This document shows, in pieces, positions 1 to 6,359 of a stretch of DNA of 6,856 nucleotides. Each line of letters starts with the position of its first letter. Within the stretch, counting starts at the first letter, position 1. The translations under genes and the position numbers were made by a program. The notes beneath the pieces are model-generated. The model saw only the letters and a list, made by a program, of their open reading frames with translations, searched no databases and was not told where the DNA came from. Source of the stretch: Thermoleophilia bacterium (lineage in GTDB: Bacteria; Actinomycetota; Thermoleophilia; Gaiellales; SKUG01); the NCBI GenBank assembly GCA_025964465.1, contig JAOPYS010000286.1, positions 1 to 6,856 of the forward strand, written 5' to 3'.

Positions 1-1044
1 GCCAACCTCGCCGGGATCGAGGACGTGCTCCAGTGCGGCTGCGCGGTCGCGGAGCGCGAGATCGTCCAGCAGATCGCCGAGACCGCCACCCCCGTGTGCG
101 AGACCGGCGACGACCTGCTCCGCCACATGGTCGCCCGCCGCGCCGCGCTCGCGGAGGGCGCACGCGAGGCCGGCCTCGCCATCGTCGCCGCGGGCACGCA
201 TCCCTCGACGCCGCCCGAGGACCTGGTCCGCACCGAAGGGACCCGCTACGCCCAGCAGGAGGTCTCCTTCCCATGGGTGTGGCGCGAATCGAACACCTGC
301 GGGATGCACGTGCACGTGGGCATGCGCGACGCCGAGACGGCTGTCGCGACGTGCGACGCGCTGCGTCCCTACCTGCCGATGCTGCTCGCGTTGTCCGCCA
401 ACTCGCCGATGTGGCGCGGCGAGCCGACGGGCCTCGCGAGCATCCGCGCGCTGCTCATCCGCATGCACCCGCGCAGCGGCATGCCGCCCGTGCTCGGGAC
501 GTTCCAGCGCTACGTCGACATGGTGCGCGGCCTGACGCAGGCCGGGCCGGGCGACGGCTCGTGGCTGTGGTGGTTCGCACGCCCCCACGCGACGCACGGC
601 ACGCTCGAGGTGCGCGTGTGCGACCCGCAGTCGGACGTGCGCAACGCGCACGCGCTCGCCTGCTTCATCCGCGCGCTCTGCCTGCGGCTCGCGGATGGCC
701 AGCTGCCGACGGCGCGCCGCGAGGACCCCGCCGACCTGCTGCTCGAGGACACCCTGTGGAACGCCATCCGCAGCGGCCCGCGCGGCCGCTCGGTGATCGA
801 CCAGGACCCCACCCGCACGCTCGGGGAACAGGCCACCGACCTCATCGACGAGCTGGAAGCAGACCTCACGTCGGACGTGGCGCGGCGCCTGCGTCTGCTC
901 GCGCAGGCGCCCGAGGGTGACCTGCAGGTGCAGACGCTCGACGAGCGCGGCAGCATGACCGAGGTCACCCTCGCGCTCGCGGAGCGGACGGTGGCGGCAC
1001 CGCGGTTCGTGCGTTCCGAGGACCTGGCCAGCGCGCACTCCTGA
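1..1044 (+). CDS. ybdK: YbdK-type carboxylate-amine ligase (glutamate-cysteine ligase family 2), 5' end missing
   Basis: The reading frame is open from the first base and ends at TGA 1042-1044, so 347 residues are visible and roughly the first 25-35 of a typical ~370-residue family member lie outside the window. Members carry out ATP-dependent ligation of glutamate to an amine such as cysteine, in the cytoplasm. Seen in the sequence: the substrate-region motif TPVCET near the start, the family signature CGMHVHVG around residues 100-107, and WWFARPHATHGTLEVRVCDPQ around 190-210, which matches the conserved 'ARP...TVEVRICD' block. The product may be gamma-glutamylcysteine (a thiol precursor) or another gamma-glutamyl amide; the family is known for weak or undefined substrate choice in vivo. 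It is followed 33 nt later by the yjdM-like gene on the same strand. Family assignment is firm; substrate is not. Confidence 0.88.
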   Translation, partial: ANLAGIEDVLQCGCAVAEREIVQQIAETATPVCETGDDLLRHMVARRAALAEGAREAGLAIVAAGTHPSTPPEDLVRTEGTRYAQQEVSFPWVWRESNTCGMHVHVGMRDAETAVATCDALRPYLPMLLALSANSPMWRGEPTGLASIRALLIRMHPRSGMPPVLGTFQRYVDMVRGLTQAGPGDGSWLWWFARPHATHGTLEVRVCDPQSDVRNAHALACFIRALCLRLADGQLPTARREDPADLLLEDTLWNAIRSGPRGRSVIDQDPTRTLGEQATDLIDELEADLTSDVARRLRLLAQAPEGDLQVQTLDERGSMTEVTLALAERTVAAPRFVRSEDLASAHS

Positions 1045-1055
1045 GCGCTGGCCGG
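1024..1055 (+). other. Hairpin across the ybdK stop codon
   Basis: GGCCAGCGC (1026-1034) pairs perfectly with GCGCTGGCC (1045-1053) around a 10-nt loop that ends in the TGA stop codon. A U-G and a C-G pair extend the stem to 11 bp. No T-tract follows (the next bases are GGAGGACGGG), so it is not a standard intrinsic terminator. It could protect a 3' end, cause pausing, or partly separate ybdK from yjdM expression. Confidence 0.4.
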
Positions 1056-1077
1056 AGGACGGGAGTAGGTTGCGTCG

Positions 1078-1431
1078 ATGCCTGACGCCCTCCCGCCTTG
1101 TCCTGACTGCGCCGCCGAGCTCACCTACGAGTCGGGTGCGCTCCTCGCCTGCCCCATGTGCGGGCACGAGTGGGCGGCGGAGACCGACGCGCCCGCGGCG
1201 AGCGACGGGCCACGCGTGATCCGTGACGCGGTCGGCAACGTGCTCAGCGACGGCGACACCGTCACGGTAGTGAAGGACCTCAAGGTCAAGGGCGCATCTG
1301 CGTCGATCAAGGTCGGGACGAAGGTGCGCAACATCCGCCTCGTCGACGGCGTCGGCGACCACGACATCGACTGCAAGGTCGACGGGTTCGGCCCCATGCA
1401 GCTCAAGTCGAGCGTGGTGAAGAAGGCCTGA
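1078..1431 (+). CDS. yjdM: YjdM/PhnA family zinc-ribbon protein
   Basis: This 117-residue protein matches the YjdM (formerly PhnA) family in length and along its whole sequence. An N-terminal zinc ribbon is seen as C8-P-D-C11 and C25-P-M-C28 followed by GHEW. The C-terminal domain (about residues 45-117) carries the family's highly conserved blocks: DGDTVTVVKDLKVKG, IKVGTKVRNIRLVDG and the ending MQLKSSVVKKA. The historical name links it to alkylphosphonate operons, but the E. coli protein is not needed for phosphonate use and should not be confused with phosphonoacetate hydrolase; its biochemical role is unknown. The ATG at 1078 fits the usual N-terminus. The ribosome site is weak, with TAGG 8 nt upstream or GGGAG 12 nt upstream. 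It may be co-transcribed with the upstream ligase. It converges with the minus-strand gene ending at 1447, leaving only 15 nt between stop codons. Confidence 0.92.
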   Translation: MPDALPPCPDCAAELTYESGALLACPMCGHEWAAETDAPAASDGPRVIRDAVGNVLSDGDTVTVVKDLKVKGASASIKVGTKVRNIRLVDGVGDHDIDCKVDGFGPMQLKSSVVKKA

Positions 1432-1446
1432 ACCCCCCGCCAGCCG

Positions 1447-1572
1447 TCAGTTGAAGAGGCGCAGCAGCAGGTTGAGGACCACGGTCAGGACGATCGATAG
1501 CACGATCGACACGACGAGGCAGCCCGGGAAGAACATCACCTTCACGCGCCCGTGCTCGGAGGTGCGTCGCAT
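1447..1572 (-). CDS. Small single-span membrane protein (41 aa)
   Basis: The frame reads ATG at 1572-1570 to TGA at 1449-1447. The protein begins MRRTSEHGRVKVMFFPGCLV and continues as an almost unbroken hydrophobic helix (about residues 12-37), ending LLLRLFN. A basic N-terminus before the helix suggests N-in orientation under the positive-inside rule. The start codon shares its A with the TGA of the dehydrogenase gene (sequence TGATG on the minus strand), a classic termination-reinitiation arrangement, which is the main support that this short frame is real. I do not recognise a named family; the FFPGCL motif entering the helix is distinctive. The role is unknown: it may be a membrane tether or modulator for the coupled enzymes, or simply a conserved small protein. 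It is shorter than common ORF cut-offs and easily missed. Confidence 0.72.
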   Translation of the reverse strand: MRRTSEHGRVKVMFFPGCLVVSIVLSIVLTVVLNLLLRLFN

Positions 1573-2384
1573 CACGTCACCCCCGGGTACAGCTGCATGC
1601 CACCGTCGACGAACAGCGTCTCACCTGTCACGTAGCTCGCCTGGTCACTCGCCATCCACGACACCGCCGCGGCGATCTCGGGCGCCTCGCCGATGCGCGC
1701 CATCGGCACCTGCGCGATCAGCTCTGCGTGCTTCTCCTCGTCCTCGAGCACGTCCTTGTTGATCGGCGTGACGATCGCCCCGGGCGCGACCTGCACCACG
1801 CGGATGCCCTTCGTCGCGAGCTCGCGCGCGAGCGTCTGCGACATGAGCTTGAGTCCGCCCTTGCTCGCGCAGTAGTGGCTGAACCCCGGCCAGGGGATGC
1901 GCTCGTGCACGCTCGTGATGTTGACGATCACCCCGGGCACGCCCGCCTCGACCATCCCGCGCGCCGCCTCGCGGCTGCACAGGAACGGCCCCGTGAGGTT
2001 GGTCTCGATCACGGTGTGCCACTGGTCGAGGGACATGTCCATGAGCTCCACCTGCTCCTCGACCCCGGCGTTGTTGACGAGCAGGTCGATCACCCCGACC
2101 TGCTCCGCGGCGTCGACGAACATCTTCCGCACCGCCGCCTCGTCCGAGACGTCGGCGACCAGCGCGATCGCACGACCGCCCGCCGCCTCGAGCTCGGCCA
2201 CCAGCTCGTCGGCGTCGTCGGCGCTGTGCTCGCGGTGGTTGACGACGACGGTCGCCCCGTCGGCCGCCAACCGCTGCGCGCACGCGCGACCGATGCCGCT
2301 CGTCGCGCCGGTCACCAGTGCCCGCCTGCCAGCCAGTGGCTGCGCAGCCGTCGCTTCCGCCTCGGTCGTGTCACTGTCACTCAT
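1572..2384 (-). CDS. SDR-family glucose 1-dehydrogenase (probable)
   Basis: A 270-residue classical short-chain dehydrogenase with a Rossmann fold. Seen: cofactor loop TGATSGIG (25-32), NNAG (104-107), and the catalytic tetrad N129, S158, Y171, K175 in the YxxxK spacing. The segments TSVHERIPWPGFSHYCASKGG (157-177, in part), PGAIVTPIN, YVTGETLFVDGGM and the ending LYPG closely follow Bacillus-type glucose 1-dehydrogenases (NAD(P)-dependent, glucose to glucono-1,5-lactone, EC 1.1.1.47). The glucose substrate is inferred from that resemblance and from the adjacent GH15 gene; other polyols or sugars remain possible. The start at 2384 is chosen because AGGAGG lies 6 nt upstream; a longer open frame further upstream is only the antisense-free overlap with GH15. 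Its first 8 nt (ATGAGTGA) overlap the GH15 stop, implying coupling. The first ~17 residues are an acidic, disordered extension. Confidence 0.9.
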   Translation of the reverse strand: MSDSDTTEAEATAAQPLAGRRALVTGATSGIGRACAQRLAADGATVVVNHREHSADDADELVAELEAAGGRAIALVADVSDEAAVRKMFVDAAEQVGVIDLLVNNAGVEEQVELMDMSLDQWHTVIETNLTGPFLCSREAARGMVEAGVPGVIVNITSVHERIPWPGFSHYCASKGGLKLMSQTLARELATKGIRVVQVAPGAIVTPINKDVLEDEEKHAELIAQVPMARIGEAPEIAAAVSWMASDQASYVTGETLFVDGGMQLYPGVT

Positions 2385-4221
2385 GCTGCTCCTCCTCGCT
2401 CCGTGATGTGGATGCCGCGCCGATGGCGCTCGCCGCGTTGACGAGGCCCGTGTGGCTGAATGCCTGGGGGAAGTTGCCGAGCAGCTCGCGGCTGTCCGGG
2501 TCGGCCTGTTCCGCCAACAGTCCCAGGTCGTTGACGAGCGCCGCGGTGCGCTCGAACACCTCCGTGGCGCGGGCGACCTCCCCCAGCTTCGCCCACGCCT
2601 CCGCCAACCAGAACGAGCACAGCAGGAAGGCGCCCTCGCGCCCGGGCAGGCCGTCGTCGGTGGTGTAGCGGTCCAGCAGCCCGCCGCGCGTGAGGCCGCG
2701 CTCGATCGTCTCGACCGTGCGCCGCACGCGCGTCGCATCGCGCAGCGGCAGGTCGTAGAGCACCACCAACAGCACCGAGGCGTCGAGCTCGTCGCTGTCG
2801 AACGCCTGCGTGTAGGCGCCGACGCGCTCGTTCCAGCCGCGCGCCTCGATCTCCGCCAGCACCTCGTCCGCGGTCGAGCGCCAGCGCGCCGTCGTCTCGT
2901 CGTCGGCCTCGAGCACGCCAGCCTCCACGAGGCGGCAGGCGCGGTCGAGCGCCACCCAGCAGAAGACCTTGGAGGAGACGAAGTGCAGCTCGACGTCGGG
3001 CATCTCCCAGACGCCGCTGTCGGGTTTGCGCCACAGCTCGCACGCCTCGTCCGTGAGCTGGACCAGGAAGCGCGCGACCGTGCCCTCGTAGGGGCCCGCG
3101 TGCTCGCGCAGCAGCCACGCCGCGTCGAGCAGCTCGCCGTACACGTCGAGCTGGCGCTGCAGCCACGCCGCGTTGCCGATGCGCACCGGCCCCGTGTCGC
3201 GCCACCCCGGGAGGTGGTGCAGCTCGTGCTCGTGGAGCGCGCGTTCGCCCTCGACGCCGTAGACGACCTGGACCGAGCCGGGGCTGTCGTCGCTCGTGGC
3301 GCGCACGGCCCAGCCGAAGAAGTCGGCGGCCTCGTCCGGGCACGTCGCGATCGACAGCGCCCGCATCGTCAGGCCTGCGTCGCGCAGCCACGCGAAGCGG
3401 TAGTCCCACGTGCGCCCGGCACCCGGAGCCTCCGGCAGCGAGGTGGTGGCGGCCGCCACCGTGGCACTCGTCGGGGCGTAGCTGAGGCCGTGCAGCACGC
3501 GCCCCGACACGCTGACCAGGTCGCCCCATGGGCCGTCGTAGTCGGCGTGTTCGTCGTCCCAGCCCTGCCATGCCGCGACGGTCGCCTCGATCTCGCGCCG
3601 CACGTCCTCGGTCGTCCACGCCGTGGGCGCGTCGTCCCACGCGCGGTGCCACTGCATCGAGAGCCCGACCTCCTCGCCCGCCGCGAGCTCCAGCTCGAGC
3701 CGCGCCGTGCCCGCGTCGACCTGCCATGCGTCGGTGCCGCCGAACACGAAGCCGTCCGCCCCGCCGACCAGGTGCAGGCACCCGTCCTCGCCTGCCTCCA
3801 GCACGGGGACGATGATGCCGTACTCGGGGCGTGGCGCCAGCTCCGACGTGATCCGCACGCGCCCCGCCGTGCAGCGCACGAGCCGCGCCAGCACGTGCGG
3901 CACCTGCAGGCCGAGCGCGTGCGGGTCGTCGTCCTGCGGGATGACGAGCGCCTCGGTCACGACCACCGTGCCGTCAGCGGTCTCGTGCGTCGTCTCCAGC
4001 ACGAGCGACCGCTCGAGGTAGCGCCGGGTCGTCCTGACCGCGCCCGCGTCGCCCACCGGGCCGAGCGTCCAGTGACCGGCCTCGGGGCCGAGCAGCCGGC
4101 CGAACGTCGACGGCGCGTCGATGCGCCGCATGCAGAGCCAGTCGACCGATCCGTCGCGCCCCACCAGGCACGCGCCGTGCCGATCGGCGAGGAAGGCGTA
4201 GTCGGCGATGGGCAGCGAGAT
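2377..4221 (-). CDS. GH15 family glucoamylase/trehalase-type glycoside hydrolase, start codon anomalous
   Basis: About 614 residues with both parts of the bacterial GH15 architecture: an N-terminal beta-sandwich (about 1-240) and an (alpha/alpha)6 barrel. It hydrolyses alpha-glucosidic bonds to release glucose; actinobacterial relatives include trehalases as well as glucan-acting enzymes, so substrate is open. Seen (numbering from the ATC at 4221): ADYAFLADRHGACLVGRDGS then VDWLC at 6-30, RTWDYRFAWLRDAG near 270-283, QVVYGVEGERALHEHEL, PVRIGNAAWLQRQLDVYGEL, SGVWE with probable general acid E406, GREGAF with probable base E529, and GNFPQAFSHTGLVNAA near the C-terminus. No signal peptide, so cytoplasmic. 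The conserved N-terminal block begins before the first canonical start (GTG at 4164), and there is no ATG, GTG or TTG between it and the in-frame TAG at 4290. ATC at 4221, with GGAG 7 nt upstream, sits where ATG is expected. A conservative call would be 2377-4164 (595 residues). Confidence 0.9.
   Translation of the reverse strand: MSLPIADYAFLADRHGACLVGRDGSVDWLCMRRIDAPSTFGRLLGPEAGHWTLGPVGDAGAVRTTRRYLERSLVLETTHETADGTVVVTEALVIPQDDDPHALGLQVPHVLARLVRCTAGRVRITSELAPRPEYGIIVPVLEAGEDGCLHLVGGADGFVFGGTDAWQVDAGTARLELELAAGEEVGLSMQWHRAWDDAPTAWTTEDVRREIEATVAAWQGWDDEHADYDGPWGDLVSVSGRVLHGLSYAPTSATVAAATTSLPEAPGAGRTWDYRFAWLRDAGLTMRALSIATCPDEAADFFGWAVRATSDDSPGSVQVVYGVEGERALHEHELHHLPGWRDTGPVRIGNAAWLQRQLDVYGELLDAAWLLREHAGPYEGTVARFLVQLTDEACELWRKPDSGVWEMPDVELHFVSSKVFCWVALDRACRLVEAGVLEADDETTARWRSTADEVLAEIEARGWNERVGAYTQAFDSDELDASVLLVVLYDLPLRDATRVRRTVETIERGLTRGGLLDRYTTDDGLPGREGAFLLCSFWLAEAWAKLGEVARATEVFERTAALVNDLGLLAEQADPDSRELLGNFPQAFSHTGLVNAASAIGAASTSRSEEEQHE
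2391..2396 (-). promoter_or_regulatory. Strong ribosome binding site of the dehydrogenase gene
   Basis: AGGAGG reads on the minus strand 6 nt before the ATG at 2384. It lies inside the last codons of the GH15 gene and fixes the dehydrogenase start within a much longer open frame. Confidence 0.8.
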
Positions 4222-4287
4222 GAGCGGGCTCCGGTGACGAGGACGGTCCCCCGCTCCTACCCAGCCCGCGACGCACGATTCCCTCGA

Positions 4288-4644
4288 CTACCCGCGGGCC
4301 GTCGTCCGCCAGTGCCCGCCCGTGCAGCGGTCGCCCGTCGCATCGCACTCGCGCACGAGCGCGCCGCCGTCGCGTGACCGGATCGTGTAGTGCCCGACGC
4401 CGAAGACGTCGGTGCGCAGCACGAACGCATCGTCGCGCACGACGTTCTCGACCTTCGCCTCACCCGACTCGCACCCGTCGTAGGTGTCTCGCGCGGCGTG
4501 GCACTCCTGCAGGCGACGCGCGCCGTCCTCGAGCCGCGACATCGCGTCGTCGCTGCGCCGCCCGCCGGTCGCCCAGGCGGTCGCACCGGCGACGAACGTC
4601 ACCACGACCATCAGCAGGCCTACCGTGAACAGGACGCGACGCAT
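4288..4644 (-). CDS. Small anchored protein with a pilin-like Cys-rich headpiece
   Basis: The protein has 118 residues. Residues 4-25 form a hydrophobic segment after MRR, giving a signal peptide or signal anchor. The exported part carries four cysteines, C48, C58, C100 and C107, spaced as two likely disulfide loops. The layout (amphipathic helix RLEDGARRLQECH, then TYDGC, a beta segment with HYTIRSRDGG, and an ending RECDATGDRCTGGHW) resembles the headpieces of actinobacterial type IV pilins and pseudopilins. However, no G/FTLIE-type prepilin peptidase site is present, so assembly as a normal pilin is doubtful. The resemblance is from memory of the fold pattern, not a search. The ATG at 4644 lies 3 nt after the peptidase stop, suggesting coupled expression; no separate ribosome site is obvious. 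Function is unknown; an envelope-attached role is the safest reading. Confidence 0.7.
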   Translation of the reverse strand: MRRVLFTVGLLMVVVTFVAGATAWATGGRRSDDAMSRLEDGARRLQECHAARDTYDGCESGEAKVENVVRDDAFVLRTDVFGVGHYTIRSRDGGALVRECDATGDRCTGGHWRTTARG

Positions 4645-4647
4645 CGA

Positions 4648-6150
4648 TCAGCCGAGGTACGTCTCCGGCGTGGCCGCTGCCAGGGCGGGCAGCGTGCCGG
4701 CACCCGCCGTCGCGTCGGCCTGCGCTGCCGGGCCGGTCAGCCACTGCGCGGAGAGCGGGCCCCAGTTGCCCTCGGCGTCCTTGCCGCGGACGTAGACGAG
4801 GGTGCCGTCGCCGGCCTCGGGGCCGAGCTCGGGCAGGCCCGCGGCCGAACCCTTCACGACCTCGTCGACCTCGTCGAACGCGCCGTCGGCGGCCTGCAGC
4901 GACACGCCCGAGCCGGGCGTGGCCTTGGGGTCGAGCACCAGTTCGGCGCCCGAGAGGGCCTGCTTGCCGTTGTTGAGGTCGCTCATGTGCGCCTGCACGA
5001 CACGGGTGGACGGGTCCACGACGACGTCGAACGCGTCGGGACCGAACACGCGCTGGAAGGGCGCGTCCGCGGTCTTCACGACGTAGCTGAGCACCGGCAG
5101 GTTCTCGCGCAGCGTCTTGGCGAACTCCTGGTCGGACTGCAGGAACGACGAGCCGGTCTCGATTGCCATCGCCGGCACGCCCTGTGCGCCGTAGGCGTAG
5201 TCGTCGGTGGTGCCGGTCGTGGGGTACAGCGCGATCGACTGCATCGGCGAGTAGCCGTTGTAGGTCGTGAACTTCTTGGCGATCGCGTCGAAGGCGGCGT
5301 GGTCCTTCGTGTGCTCCTTGGTGTCACCCCACGGGTACATGTTCAGCTGCGAGTAGGAGTGCCAGTCGATGAAGAAGTCCGGCTTGGTCTCCTGGAGGTA
5401 GGTCTGCAGCGCCTTCGTCTCCGGCTCGCTGGCGGCGGAGGGTCCACGGTAGGTCTCGCTGCGCGGGCTCGAGCTCGCGCCCGGGCCGCCCCAGTGGAAG
5501 TCGTAGTTGCGGTTCAGGTCGGTGCCGGCCGACGGGTCGCCCGCAGCCGTGCTCTTGCGCTGCATCGTGTCGCCGCCGCGCTCGTTGGCGAAGCCCTTCT
5601 CCACGACCGCGTGGCCGTCGGGGTTGAGCATCGGGATGAGCACCGTCTCGCGCGTGTCGAGCATCATCGTCGCGTCGGCGTCGCGGCCGTGGCCCTCGAG
5701 CAGCTGCTTGGCGAAGGTGAGCAGCATCTCCGGGTTGGCGATCTCGCGGGCGTGGATGCCGCCGACGTGCACCGTGGTGGGCTTGTCGCCCGCGATCTTG
5801 GTGTTGTTGAGCACGAGGGCGAGGATGTCGCGGTCGGCCTTGCCGGCGACCTTCTCGGCGCTGTCGCCGATGTCCTTGACCTGCACGAGGTCGGGGTACT
5901 TGGCCTGCAGGTCGAACATCGCCGCCTTGACCTGCTCGTACGTGCGGAAGTACGACGGCGCGCCCTTGCCGACCAGGTTCGGGGGCAGCTCGTCCGCTGT
6001 GAGCTCGGCGCGGCGCCCGGCCTCGAGCCGCGACTGGATCACCTGCGGGTCGAAGGGGTCCTGCGCGAAGGTCGACGGCGCCGTGGGCGCCGAGGTCGCG
6101 GTGGTGGTCGTGGGGGCCGCCACCGGCGTGCCGAGCGTGCGTGAGATCAT
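4648..6150 (-). CDS. M14 family zinc carboxypeptidase
   Basis: A 500-residue metallopeptidase that removes C-terminal residues from proteins or peptides. Seen, in order: a Thr/Ala/Pro-rich N-terminus (about 8-27), then the catalytic domain (about 70-360) with GGIHARE giving zinc ligands H133 and E136, MLNPDG, DLNRNYDFHWGG giving substrate-binding N213/R214, DWHSYS giving zinc ligand H264, and AIETGSSF with catalytic E331. All M14 key residues are present. A C-terminal beta-rich region follows, including VYVRGKDAEGNWGP (452-465), a motif common in accessory domains of secreted actinobacterial hydrolases. ATG 6150 is preferred because AAGGG lies about 8 nt upstream; a GTG at 6159 would add three residues but has the purine run directly against it. 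No signal peptide is seen with either start, and no upstream in-frame start could add one, which is odd for an enzyme that is usually exported. Confidence 0.92.
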   Translation of the reverse strand: MISRTLGTPVAAPTTTTATSAPTAPSTFAQDPFDPQVIQSRLEAGRRAELTADELPPNLVGKGAPSYFRTYEQVKAAMFDLQAKYPDLVQVKDIGDSAEKVAGKADRDILALVLNNTKIAGDKPTTVHVGGIHAREIANPEMLLTFAKQLLEGHGRDADATMMLDTRETVLIPMLNPDGHAVVEKGFANERGGDTMQRKSTAAGDPSAGTDLNRNYDFHWGGPGASSSPRSETYRGPSAASEPETKALQTYLQETKPDFFIDWHSYSQLNMYPWGDTKEHTKDHAAFDAIAKKFTTYNGYSPMQSIALYPTTGTTDDYAYGAQGVPAMAIETGSSFLQSDQEFAKTLRENLPVLSYVVKTADAPFQRVFGPDAFDVVVDPSTRVVQAHMSDLNNGKQALSGAELVLDPKATPGSGVSLQAADGAFDEVDEVVKGSAAGLPELGPEAGDGTLVYVRGKDAEGNWGPLSAQWLTGPAAQADATAGAGTLPALAAATPETYLG

Positions 6151-6165
6151 CCGTGTCACCCTTCG

Positions 6166-6182
6166 GGGACCGTCCCGGTCCC
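6166..6182 (-). promoter_or_regulatory. Leader hairpin just upstream of the peptidase ribosome site
   Basis: On the minus strand GGGACCG and CGGTCCC form a perfect 7-bp stem with a 3-nt loop, ending a few bases before the CGAAGGG ribosome-site region. It could act on translation initiation or be a binding site for a dimeric repressor; neither is shown. Confidence 0.4.
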
Positions 6183-6227
6183 ATCCGTCCCTGTGTCCTG
6201 CGCCCGCGCACCGCGAGCCAGGCGGCG

Positions 6228-6257
6228 ACGCTACCGGCGAGGGGCCGCGAACCTGAA
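6228..6257 (-). promoter_or_regulatory. Candidate promoter of the five-gene minus-strand cluster
   Basis: On the minus strand, TTCAGG (6257-6252) and TAGCGT (6233-6228) are separated by 18 nt, a fair match to a housekeeping -35/-10 pair. It predicts a transcript start near 6220 and a leader of about 70 nt before the peptidase gene, containing the leader hairpin. Matches are partial, so this is a candidate only. Confidence 0.38.
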
Positions 6258-6340
6258 CGTCCGAGGACCGGCGTTGGCCGCCGTGGGTCGGGTGGGGGCG
6301 GCGGATGGGGCCGGACTCGCGCGAGCCGCCGAGGCGCTGG

Positions 6341-6346
6341 TAGGCT
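6341..6346 (+). promoter_or_regulatory. Candidate -10 element of the tRNA-Val gene
   Basis: TAGGCT lies 13 nt before the mature tRNA 5' end, a typical place and sequence for an actinobacterial -10 box. I see no good -35 element 16-18 nt upstream, where the sequence is CG-only. Confidence 0.45.
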
Positions 6347-6359
6347 GGGATCTCACCGA

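Noticed and set aside
33..920. A 295-codon alternative frame inside ybdK
   Set aside because: Its Arg/Ala/Pro/His-rich composition is typical of an out-of-frame reading of GC-rich coding DNA; ybdK motifs lie in the other frame.
1432..1446. Possible terminator between the convergent yjdM and small membrane genes
   Set aside because: Only 15 nt separate the stop codons and I found no stem with a T-tract in or around them on either strand.
2385..2738. N-terminal extension of the dehydrogenase frame into the GH15 gene, giving about 388 residues
   Set aside because: The extension is low-complexity Arg/Ser/Ala shadow of GH15, while the ATG at 2384 has an excellent ribosome site and fits the family length.
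4222..4287. Possible internal promoter in the 66-nt gap before GH15
   Set aside because: GGTAGGAG is the only candidate and does not match a -10 (no terminal T), and no -35 partner is visible; the GGAG near the end is better read as a ribosome site.
2452..4377. A 641-codon open frame on the plus strand opposite GH15
   Set aside because: It is the antisense shadow of GH15: rich in Arg, His, Val and Ala, no recognisable domain, and the minus strand carries all family motifs.
4390..6144. A 584-codon open frame on the plus strand opposite the peptidase and pilin-like genes
   Set aside because: It has the repetitive Arg/Val/Gly/Leu make-up of a GC-driven shadow frame, and the opposite strand has complete M14 motifs.
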